Shown: piece after piece, positions 55,625-64,000 of the stretch
Layout: each line of letters begins with the position of its first letter
Position numbering within the stretch: the first letter of the stretch is position 1
Assembly (NCBI GenBank): GCA_028571685.1
Contig: CM053146.1
Coordinates: 23,905,431-23,969,430 of the forward strand
DNA from: Heterohyrax brucei
Lineage: Eukaryota; Chordata; Mammalia; Hyracoidea; Procaviidae
Direction of reading: 5' to 3'
DNA: 64,000 nt
Made by a program: the position numbers and the translations under genes
The notes under the pieces: model-generated
What the model saw: the letters and a program-made list of their open reading frames with translations, nothing else
The model's database searches: none
Told to the model about the DNA's origin: nothing

Positions 55625-55945
55625 ACCTATAACCAACCACACTGAAACCTAAAAGGCTCAATGACAGTGATTTGTTATTTCTCAGTGTTCCAGAGTTTCA
55701 GGTGGTCAGTTCTCATTCATGCAGTGGCATTCAGGTGCAGGCTCAGGGAGCTGGGGTAGCTGGAGCAGCTGTGACGTCTGAACTTTTTCCGCATGGCCTT
55801 CATCCCAGCTTTTCCCTAGCATGGTAAGGTAGGGCCATAAGAGTGCACAAGCAGAAACTACAAGGCCCCTTAAGGTCTAGTCTCAGAATTTACATTGTCA
55901 CTCTGCCATATTCTGTTGGTCAAAGAGAACTACAAGGCCAGTTCG
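55625..55945 (-). repeat. Ancient LTR-like repeat (MLT1 style)
   Basis: CATGGCCTTCATCCCAGC, TGCCATATTCTGTTGGTCAA and CAAGGCCAG belong to the same ancient repeat type as 32.9-33.5 kb. Confidence 0.4.
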
Positions 55946-56414
55946 GACTGAAGCCTCGCTTTCTGAAGAGAAGGGCAATAAAGACACATTGTGAAGGGCT
56001 ATGCATGCAGGGAAGGGACAAATCTGGAGCCATAAGCTTTTATCTAGCCCAACAAGAATGTATTACAAAATTGCCAAGGGAGAAAAAACAGCCAAGCCTT
56101 CACCACTTGACCATTCACCACCATTCACCACTCCCAAGCCTTAAGGAATGACTTTGACTGTTCTTGACCGGGACAGTTCCTAAGAGCTTGACTGGCCCTG
56201 AGTTGAATGCAGACAAAGACAGACAAACATGCTCAGTTTGGAACAGTTCTGTTTGTTGATCTGGTGGCACCACATCTGTGGTCTGCAGGGTCCTGACTAG
56301 CCGAACCCTAGAGATTCACCTTTGAACCATTCTGGCATTGTTCCTCATGACTTAATGATTTATAACTCTCTACCTTATCACGTTCGTGATGATTTTTTTT
56401 GTGGATAACGTAAC
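55946..56414. other. Apparently unique sequence
   Basis: Contains a 10-bp direct repeat (CATTCACCAC) at about 56,112-56,132. No gene recognised. Confidence 0.35.
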
Positions 56415-56642
56415 AGTAAGAGCTTGGCATCAGGGCTGACAAATCTGGATCCCAAATTCATCTTCTACTATGTGGGTAGCCTGCAGTAAATCTCTCTAAA
56501 CTCTCTGAGCTTCTATTTCTTCATCCGCTCGGTAAGATGAACAGTAGCTTGTGAAGTTACTGTGAGATTTAACAGAAATAAAAGCAAAACCTCTAGTATA
56601 ATTGCTGACATACAGTTGGTACTCAGTAAATGCTGGTAACTA
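56415..56642 (+). repeat. MIR, near full length
   Basis: GAGCTTGGCATCAGGGCTGA, AACTCTCTGAGCTTCTATTT, CTTCATCCGCTCGGTAAG and GGTACTCAGTAAATGCTGG cover the whole MIR unit. Confidence 0.8.
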
Positions 56643-57169
56643 CTTTTTCATCACAGCCCTTTCTAGTGTGGAAAATCAGCAAGCCCGGTTATTGTTGACT
56701 AGGTTGGTCAAGGAAGACTTCAGGTAAGAGACAGAATTGGGTTGACAGTTAAAGGATGAGTAGCATTTATGGGTGGCAGGTTGCAACTTCATAAAGAAAA
56801 GTTCCAGTCAAAGAAACACACAGCATGGCTTACTTAGGTGAAAATGATTGGACTAGCGTGATTGTAATGGCCTTCTACTTAAAGTCTGCCTCTCTCTGCA
56901 GGTGCAGGAAATAAACTTGGAAAAAAGGCTGATGCCACATATGCAGGGATTTTGAATGGGCTGTTTCTTGCAGGTAGCTGAGGACCACAGAAAGATAGAG
57001 TGTCAAAATGAAAAGCAAACAATCAAGGGACTGTAATCCAGTGGAGATAGCAGTGTGGTTGGACTGGCAAGACACCAAAGAGAGGGAAACCGGATGAGAG
57101 GAGGTGGTATGTGGAATTAAAGTATGCTCGATAGTAGCTTCCAAAGGAATGTTCTTCATGTCTTCAGCT
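56643..57169. other. Apparently unique sequence
   Basis: No gene or repeat recognised. Confidence 0.35.
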
Positions 57170-57665
57170 GAGACTTGGTGGTTTTAAGTTATGTCCACAA
57201 ATCCTTTGACACTCCTCCTATGAAAAAAGAGAGTCTATTTCCCCTCCCCTTCAGTAAAAGGCTGGCCTCAGCGACTGACCCCCACAGTGAAAGTTTTAGT
57301 TATGGCTATAGAAGTCCATATATACAGCTTCTACCACATTCTCTTACGATACTTAGGTCCCCTGGGAACCCAGTCCCTGCCTGGCTTGTAATGAAGCCAA
57401 ACAGCCACATGGAAAAGACCATGTCCCACACCGAGCCTCAGCTGACGTCGCAGCTGACAGCCAGCATCACCCTCCAGATGTGAGATTGGAAGAGCCTGTG
57501 GATGACCTCAGCCCAGCCTTTGATTGGCCCCAGCTGATGCCTAGGAGAGTAGAAATGAGTTGACCATTGCCCAAATGGCTAATTTGTAAGCAAAAAAAAA
57601 TGTTGTTGATGTTTTAAGGAACTAAGGTTTGAGACAGTATGTTACAGCTCACTAGATGACTGGAA
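57170..57665 (+). mobile_element. ERVL/MaLR-type LTR, old
   Basis: TATGTCCACAAATCCTTTGAC, CACCCTCCAGATGTGAGATT, ATGTTTTAAGGAACTAAGGT and CTCACTAGATGACTGGAA are arranged as in old MLT-type LTRs. Confidence 0.5.
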
Positions 57666-58439
57666 TCGGCAGTCGTAGGTGTTGGGAATGGGTGTTATCA
57701 CACATTGTTGTGACATTGGTCAGTGGGTTGGTGTCCAAAACTCATTATCTTTTTTGGAAAATTCCCTATCATATCACCATCTCATTTTATTTATAGTATT
57801 TGTCGTAATTTGTAATTGTAGTCTGTCTTTGCTCATGTTTTGCTGTCATTGTTTGCTTACTTGCTTGGCCTCTCCCACTAGACTAGAAGCTTCCTGGGGG
57901 CCCTGACTTATCTGTCTTTCTCACTGCTGTAACCCATGCCTGGTATAGGATGAGAGATGACAAAGAATAATAATGAATGAGTGGCTAAACACAATTCTCA
58001 GAAGACATATGTGCCAGTATTTTAAATTGAGAAATTAAATTGTTTTTCTTTCGTGAACTGGTAAACAGCAGCCAATGGCTAATTGTTACCATACACACTT
58101 CAGCCCAGCTCACAGATAAAACTGGTTTTTGGAAGCTTCCTCTGCAAACCACTGACATACAGCATCCCATCAAATCCTCAATAGCTACATGACACAGATA
58201 TTCCCATTCCCAAATAAGGGATGAGCAAATTGAGACTTAGAAAGATTCAGTAACTTTTTCAAAAACACACTAGGAAGCAGAGAAACTTAGGTGTGAGTAG
58301 GCCTAACTCTTGCTGGGCTAGTCCTTTTCAAGTGGACCAAGAACTCTGGGTGAGGGCAAGCCACTGATAGACTCTCTGTTCATCGATAATTCTTGAACAT
58401 CTGCAAGATGCTGGGGGTGGGGACAAGATTATGATACTA
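57666..58439. other. Apparently unique; possible L2/MIR trace
   Basis: AGACTAGAAGCTTCCTGGGG and ACCCATGCCTGGTATAGGAT near 57.88-57.95 kb resemble an L2/MIR-like 3' remnant in reverse. No gene. Confidence 0.35.
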
Positions 58440-58570
58440 GATCTCCTTCACTCTTGCAGTCATTCAACAAACCATCACTGAGCACCAACTATGTGTCTGT
58501 CTGGTGCATTGTGTGTAGGGAAACAGGCTGCAGCTCTGGCCCTCAGTGAACTCCCTGTCAAACAGGGAGG
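58440..58570 (+). repeat. L2-like 3' fragment
   Basis: CATTCAACAAACCATCACTG and AGCACCAACTATGTGTCTG match the common L2 3' end. Confidence 0.55.
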
Positions 58571-58892
58571 GACATGGGTGCAGACACAGTGGTTCAAAGG
58601 GAGAGTTGCCAGTGCAACTAGACTCTGCCAGAGGGCTGGTGGGCATTCAGAAGATGGTCCATGACCCTGTCTGAAGGCTCCACAATGATCTTATCCATAA
58701 TCCCAGCCCCTCCAACAAGGGCTGTCTCTCTTCTCCACTTTTCCCTCCTTCATGCAGAAATCACTTCTCAGACAGAAGAGTCAGCCCTCCTCAAAGAAAA
58801 CCATTTGGGGCAAAAGTCAGTTTCTGCCTCTCCTTGTTCCAAAGCCTCTGCAGGTGGGATCAACTCATTTTCTGAAAACACTAAACCCAATG

Positions 58893-59080
58893 TTTCCTAC
58901 CAGTACCAGTTGCCATGGATTCAATTTTGACTCATGGCAATCCAGTGTGCTGCGTCAGGTTTTCAAGAACTGTGACCTTGAGAAATACATTGCTAGGTCT
59001 TTCTTCTACCTCTCGGTAGACTCAAACTTCCAACCTTTCAGTCCGCAGCTAAGTGTGTTAACTGTTTGCACTACCCAGGG
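58893..59080 (-). repeat. AfroSINE
   Basis: TACCAGTTGCCATGGATTC tail, TTTTGACTCATGGCAATCC, and GCACTACCCAGGG at the head, immediately followed by 16 C residues at 59,081-59,096. Confidence 0.8.
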
Positions 59081-59096
59081 CCCCCCCCCCCCCCCC
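59081..59096. repeat. Poly(C) run, 16 nt
   Basis: An uninterrupted C16 that extends the CCCAGGG(C)n head of the reversed AfroSINE. Confidence 0.95.
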
Positions 59097-59649
59097 GTGT
59101 GTCCTAAGAGGTGGCAAATACAGAGGGCCAGGAGAAGCCCACCAATGACTCAGCCGAAATCAATTTTAAGTGGATATAATGACAGGATAAAATGTTTCTG
59201 TTGTAATATTGTCTCATAAAAGGTATTGTAATATTTAAAATGTAGTATTGATCCTTGTGCTAGCACCATAAATCCTTATGGATTTTGAAAGCCTGACCAC
59301 AGAGTACTGGCTCCCTGCTGGGAGACTTCCAGAAATGCTTTGCACCCCTTCCCTGCTACCTGCTAACCACAGGTTGGGTTGGGTGGGGTGGGAGAGGTGA
59401 GGCTGAGCTTGGCTGGCCCTTGTGTTCCTGAGACATCCAAAGGAAGATGTCACTATCCAGATCTGAGCTGACACAGGAGAACCTGAGAGAAACTGTTCAA
59501 ACAAAGGAATCAAAATACGAAACCAAATCACCGGCTCGTGTTTTATTAGGCCTCCTCCTGAATCAATACAAGACCCAGTGCCGCTGATTCCTCAGGCTGA
59601 AAGGGAATACTTTCTCATCCTAAAACGGAATCAGCCTTCTTAAGTAAAA
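59097..59649. other. Apparently unique sequence
   Basis: A G/T-rich patch (GGTTGGGTTGGGTGGGGTGG) at 59,372-59,391 could form a G-rich structure. No gene recognised. Confidence 0.4.
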
Positions 59650-60232
59650 CAGATGTTCCAGTTCAAGTCCGTTGTTCCCAGCACCACCCCACTCCGCAGC
59701 TCCCCACCCACCGGCCCATCCGCTTTCCCTGGGCGGGAAAGCAAGACTCCACGTGTTACCCCCTCGGAACCCAAAGCAGGTTGGCAAATTCTAAACCTTG
59801 GACTTTCTGGATACTTCGCCGCCGGCGAAAGTTTTCTTTTCTTGTTTACCAGGAAAGGAGGGGGCAGAAGGCGGAGAGGCAAGCCTGTGAGCAGAGGATT
59901 TGGAGATACTGTGACGACGTCAAAGGCGGGGAAGATTTTCATTTCCTGTGTTACGGGGTGCAAATAATATCAGTATGGAAAAACCCGGCAGGGAGATTGG
60001 GAGATAGCAGTTTTTACATTGATAAGTATTTGTTCATTTCCTGACAACAAAAAAGTATAAATCTCTTCAGAAATTCAAGGCGCCGGCTTGCGGGCGCACT
60101 GTGTGGCGCGCCGCGCCGGGCGGCCCGGTTCCGGGGCGCCGCGGCCCGTAATCACCGCATCAGTCATTACCCGGGGCGCGGGGCGGCGGCCGGCGCGCAG
60201 GCCCAACGCGCCCCCTTTTTTGTGTCACTTAT
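59650..60232. promoter_or_regulatory. GC/CpG-rich block upstream of enhancer-like DNA
   Basis: Two CpG-rich parts, about 59,685-59,960 and a much denser one at 60,079-60,232 (for example GGCGCGCCGCGCCGGGCGG). CpG is rare elsewhere in the window outside the provirus, so the CpGs seem to have been protected from methylation loss here. A GACGACGTCAAAG CRE-like site lies at about 59,913. No open frame of note crosses it, and I see no exon; it could be a small CpG island promoter or part of the regulatory element beside it. Confidence 0.5.
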
Positions 60233-60830
60233 TTTCTCGGCGGGCCCAATTTGCATTTTAATGGAAGTAGTTTATAGACTTCTCCGCTGCCTTAGAGTGC
60301 CACAAGTGGCATCATTAAGTGAGCTAAGCCGGATTAATGCTGATAGTAAAGTCAGATAATACAATAACAGAGGCCTCTGCTCTATTTGCATTAGGTGAGG
60401 AGCTCGGGGCTGCCTGGTGCCGGGCGATAATTTGTAAGCGCGATATGTTGTACTTGAGAGGATAAGATTAAATTTAGTGGGTTTAACTGTCATCCCAGTA
60501 AGTCAATTACTTCATCTTTTCAGCCTTTGAATTTCTTTTATAAATAAAATAAATGGAATATTGAGCTGCTCCGCAGCCATTTCGAGCTCCCATGAAGAAG
60601 AATTACACAGGCTGGGCCAAAAAAAATAAAAGGCTTCGGATTCAGCTCCATAAACAAAATATAAACTCCATTCAGGTGCCAGCATGGCAGCAGCGCCGAA
60701 ATATTGTCCATCTCTCGTATCACAAGCATGACAGATTCCATTGTGACTTTAGTTTCTCCATAATAGGAAATATTTATGTCGTGCCTGGGCCTTTTCTATT
60801 TCTATCCCTCCCATTGTAGGAGCCCAACAC
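60233..60830. promoter_or_regulatory. Candidate conserved developmental enhancer
   Basis: Repeat-free and without a convincing reading frame, but dense in exact transcription-factor sites: POU octamer ATTTGCAT at 60,249-60,256 and again at 60,384-60,391, OTX/PITX-like GGATTAA at about 60,331, GATAAG at about 60,461, MEIS-like CTGTCA at about 60,488, FOX-like ATAAACA at about 60,651, SOX-like CCATTGT at 60,738-60,744, and an SRF CArG box CCATAATAGG at 60,758-60,767. The composition and absence of transposons resemble ultraconserved vertebrate enhancers. Conservation was not tested here; this is an inference. Confidence 0.5.
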
Positions 60831-61462
60831 ACAGCCATGGTTTTCTGCAGCTCCCTCCCTCCCTGGCCTCTTGTGGCTCAGCTTTAAATATTTAGTGTTG
60901 GGAGTGAATATCATGAAAGCCTTATGATCCAGCCAAGAGGCAGGGGATGTGTCAGAGAAAAGTAAGGAGCCGTCTTCTTCACTATCCTTTTCCTTTCCTC
61001 TGCCCTCAGTTGTTGCCCCTCAAGTTGGTTTCTCCAGCATGCAAAGCTGAACTACCTAGCATCACCTCCTGGAGTCTTCATAGAAGAACCCAAACATCTT
61101 CATTTATTCAAAGAAAGGAAAGGAAAGAAAATCAAGCTGTTAAATCCTTACAGGTGGCCTCAACTAACGCCAAGTCATTTCCTGGAAGACCTTGACTCTG
61201 AGGTCTTCTCTAATGACTCATGAACATTCATTCATTTGTTTTAAATGTATGATTTGCGTGATTGTGCTCCTTAATCATGAATGAATGTATGACTGAGAGA
61301 AGAAAGAAAGAAAAAAAAAACATAATCTTTTCTGAAACTCTTTAAAACTAGTGGTTAAATAGCACAGCACCAGGCGCAAATGACTCACCCATGCCAAGAA
61401 TCATGGGTCCAGCTTGGTTCTTGATTGTGTGCCTGTTCTGTGTCCAGACCTGTTTGGGATGC
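60831..61462. other. Repeat-poor sequence, flank of the enhancer-like block
   Basis: Contains an exact 12-nt inverted repeat, ACATTCATTCAT at 61,224-61,235 and its complement at 61,277-61,288. No gene. Confidence 0.4.
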
Positions 61463-61675
61463 TATACCAATACCTGCTAACCAGTGTGTTGATGCCAGCT
61501 CCTGTATGTATGTCAGAGTATAACTGTGCTCCACAGGATTTTCAACAGATGAGTTTTCAGAACTGGATTACCAGACCTTTCTTTTGAGACACCTCTGGGT
61601 AAACTTGAACTTCCAATTTGTCAGTTGGTAGTTGAGTGTGTTAATCTTTTGCAGTGCCCAGGGACTCCTCTGTGT
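61463..61675 (-). repeat. AfroSINE, long form
   Basis: Reversed and diverged: GATGCCAGCTCCTGTATG, AGAGTATAACTGTGCTCC, GGATTACCAGACC, and GCAGTGCCCAGGGACTCC at the head. Confidence 0.8.
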
Positions 61676-62314
61676 GCTGTGGGGCAAAGGCAAGGCATAA
61701 AAGACTGCCTTTGAAAGGATTAGCCACACATATACAATGTTCAAGAAACAGTCAGATAGGCATAAAAGGTTCTCAGGTTTCTGCCGTTTTCCCACTGTCT
61801 TCCCCCACTCCCACTCAATAGGCATGTCTTTGCACAGGCAATTCCCTTGAAGCCCTGTCTCTCCTTTCCTCACTTGTTAAATCCTAGCTTGTATCAAGAC
61901 CTACGTCATGAACTTCCTAATCTGTGAATCTTCCCCAGCCCACACAAAGAGGTAATGCTCTTTTTCTATGCAATTCCTGGTACAACACCCCGTGTGTGGT
62001 GCTGCAAACATTTATTGACGTTCTGCTTTCCCTACCAAGCAATGAGTTCCTTGAGAAAATGACATTGTATCTTACTCACCATTCATTATGCATTTTTTCA
62101 TCCATCAAGGACTGGGTGCTATGCTAAGCACTGGGCTGAGTAATGGGGACACGGAATTCAACAATCTGTACTTCTAACCCTCAAAGAACTGAGTCAAGGA
62201 TGTGAAACAGGCCCATAAAGAATTTCAGTAACAGCTACCAAGTAGCTGTTTCCCTGGCATTGAGCACAGTGCTTGGCTTGTAAGAGACAGTAGATGATCA
62301 TCTGCTGAATGACT
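61676..62314. other. Mostly unique; L2-like piece near 62.1 kb
   Basis: CATCCATCAAGGACTGGGTG and CTATGCTAAGCACTGGGC near 62,100-62,140 look like L2. No gene. Confidence 0.4.
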
Positions 62315-62460
62315 GAAGTTTGAATTTCAACACATGGTAGCCTTATAGATAGGGTAGAATTGCCCCATAGAGCTTTCAAGGAGTGCCTGGGGATTTGAAC
62401 TGCTGTCCTTTTAGTTAGCAGCTCTGGCACTTAACCACTTTACCACCAGGGTTTCCATAC
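62315..62460 (-). repeat. AfroSINE
   Basis: GAATTTCAACACATGGTAGC tail, GGGTAGAATTGCCCC, GATTTGAACTGCTGTCC as the reversed B box and TTTACCACCAGGGTTTCC at the head, followed by (AC)8. Confidence 0.85.
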
Positions 62461-62894
62461 ACACACACACACATTTAATCTAAGTGCTTTATATATCTTT
62501 TGTCTCCTTTGTTAAGTGCAAATACTATATTCCCCCACTTCTGCCCCTAAAAGGCTACAGCCTGCTGTTGGAGTAATTGGGAAGACTTAGGCAGGACAGA
62601 AAATGAGAGGGATTTGTGTGTGTTTATGTATGTGTCTTTCTCTGACTTCATTCCAATGCCTCAAATAGAAATGACTTTTAGATTGGCCCTTGTTTTGTAT
62701 TATCCATGCCTCTGCCCTTCACTAGTGCAGATAATCGAGAGTTCACTGTACTGTGATTAATTATATAGCCAGGGCAGAGAGCCAACAGTCATCAACTGCT
62801 GGGAGCCTCAGGCACAAACCCTGTTTAGGCTTCACACTTTAGAGGGATGAGGTTATTTGTTTAATAGCTTCCTTTTTATCTAAAATGTGTTGGG
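62461..62894. other. Apparently unique sequence
   Basis: No gene recognised. Confidence 0.35.
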
Positions 62895-63060
62895 TCCAAG
62901 TCTATGCCAGGCACTCTGCTAAGCACTTTCAGCCTCATCATCTGACCCAATGATCTCAGCAGTTCTACTACTTTTATCCTGGTTTTAGACCTGAGGAAAC
63001 AGGCCTAACAAAGCAGTGAAGTGAACCTTAGGAGGTTGCATACTGCTGAGAACTGGAGAC
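62895..63060. repeat. MIR/L2-like remnant
   Basis: TATGCCAGGCACTCTGCTAA, then GACCTGAGGAAACAGGCC, typical of MIR or L2 in the reverse sense. Confidence 0.5.
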
Positions 63061-64000
63061 AGGCTCCTTGCAAATATTTTTTAAAATATTATTAGCTTGA
63101 ACAATAACTTTGGTTATTCATGTATAACTTTGCTTTAGCCTGATTGCTCAAATGACTTCCCTCAAATACTTTCAATGTGGAACTCAAAACACTTTGCAGG
63201 ATTCTATGTAAAACTTTTATGAGACCACGAACAATTGCAATAAGGTATATTTTAATCTTTCAGAGCCCTGCTGAAAATATAAACCTTATTAAGCTAAACC
63301 TGAGGCTTATGGCCCAGCTGGCATTGATGGTGTCAACATCTCACTTTGCAAGTGCCTTTCCTTAAGTGATCTTCCCTTGGAACGAAGACAATGAAGTGGT
63401 ACCAGCCATTGTTCACTGTGTACTACCTGCCCAGGTGCTGTTTGAGCATGGCTTGGTTAGCCACAGAGTCCTGAAGCGCTAAGCCTACCATTCTCTTTTA
63501 TGTAGAGGAACTAGGGGTCAGAGAAGTAAGGCATGCACAGAATCACACAGAACAAAATCAGCTTTGCTAAGCTTCCTAAATCTAATTCCCCCCAAAATTT
63601 AATGCTGCTGCTCCTTTGGGGGTTTAAATTTGCTGATTATCAAACTAGGTAATTAGCAATAGAGTGTCAGAGAACTTGGTAAGATTTCAGCCTGCATCTA
63701 TGTGAGATAACGTATTTTGAGTAAAATTTATGTCCATGCTATTGTCCCTAAGAATGATTACTTTCTGTTCTTCTCACATGAATTAGTCTTGGTTTTAGTC
63801 AAAACAAGCAAAAAAAAAAATTAACCTTTGCCTTATTCACTGAGGCCTAAATATTGTTTTTACCTCCAATTCTACGTTTTCTTTTTTTTTTTTTTTTTTT
63901 GTCTTCTTATTTGTGTTTATATTATTTCTGGTTACAGACTTAAAACTGTTGATTGTGCCTGTCTTCAAACAAAGCTTCTCCAGTGCCTTAACAGCAATTT
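63061..64000. other. Apparently unique sequence with poly(T)
   Basis: A T-rich run at 63,880-63,900 could be a retroposon tail in reverse; the body is not identified. No gene recognised. Confidence 0.4.

Noticed and set aside
58752-59219. 155-codon plus-strand frame
   Set aside because: Runs through a reversed AfroSINE and the C16 run (poly-Pro); not a gene.
1-64000. CRISPR arrays, operons, bacterial attachment sites
   Set aside because: The window is mammalian; direct repeats seen are transposon or microsatellite derived.

Overview
This is a window of afrotherian mammal nuclear DNA, most likely from an elephant or a close relative. The main evidence is more than twenty AfroSINE copies (tRNA-like head with a GTTCGAATCC-type B box and the GAGTC..GACTCATAG-type tail), together with RTE/BovB-like LINEs, afrotherian-type L1 3' ends, many copies of one MaLR-like LTR, and older MIR, L2, hAT and mariner relics. 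I found no host protein-coding exon. Apart from the provirus, the reading frames belong to decayed transposons or look like chance.

Layout. 1-19.2 kb is a stack of old retroelements: AfroSINEs, a tRNA-Gly-derived SINE, three L1 pieces, an RTE on the minus strand, a HAL1-like piece, a MaLR-like LTR, a (TG)n/(TA)n microsatellite flanked by a near-perfect inverted repeat, and a long L1 split by an LTR insertion. 20,329-28,072 is a nearly complete young class II (betaretrovirus-like) endogenous provirus that landed inside an AfroSINE with a 6-bp target duplication (CAGAAC). 28.7-30.9 kb holds an RTE with an inverted 5' half. 31-42.6 kb holds more AfroSINEs and RTE pieces, an internally deleted mariner, and an RTE nested in a MaLR-like LTR. 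42.6-59.6 kb is lower-density repeats and apparently unique sequence. 59.65-60.83 kb is a GC/CpG-rich block followed by AT-rich DNA with the look of a deeply conserved developmental enhancer: two exact octamers, a CArG box, and SOX, OTX, MEIS and FOX-like sites. The remainder is unique DNA with scattered SINE, L2 and MIR pieces.

The provirus has 303-bp LTRs that differ at only 3 positions, an 18-nt primer-binding site matching tRNA-Ile (unusual for a betaretrovirus-like element), a splice donor, an open myristoylated gag with a PPPY late motif and two zinc knuckles, a -1 frameshift signal (A AAA AAC plus hairpin) into an open dUTPase-protease-G-patch frame, a second -1 signal (G GGT TTT) into pol, a pol broken by one frameshift and one stop codon in the reverse-transcriptase domain but otherwise keeping its catalytic residues, a splice acceptor, an open 563-residue env, and a polypurine tract. 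Gag and Gag-Pro would come from the full-length RNA by frameshifting, and Env from a singly spliced RNA. As read here the copy cannot make an intact polymerase.
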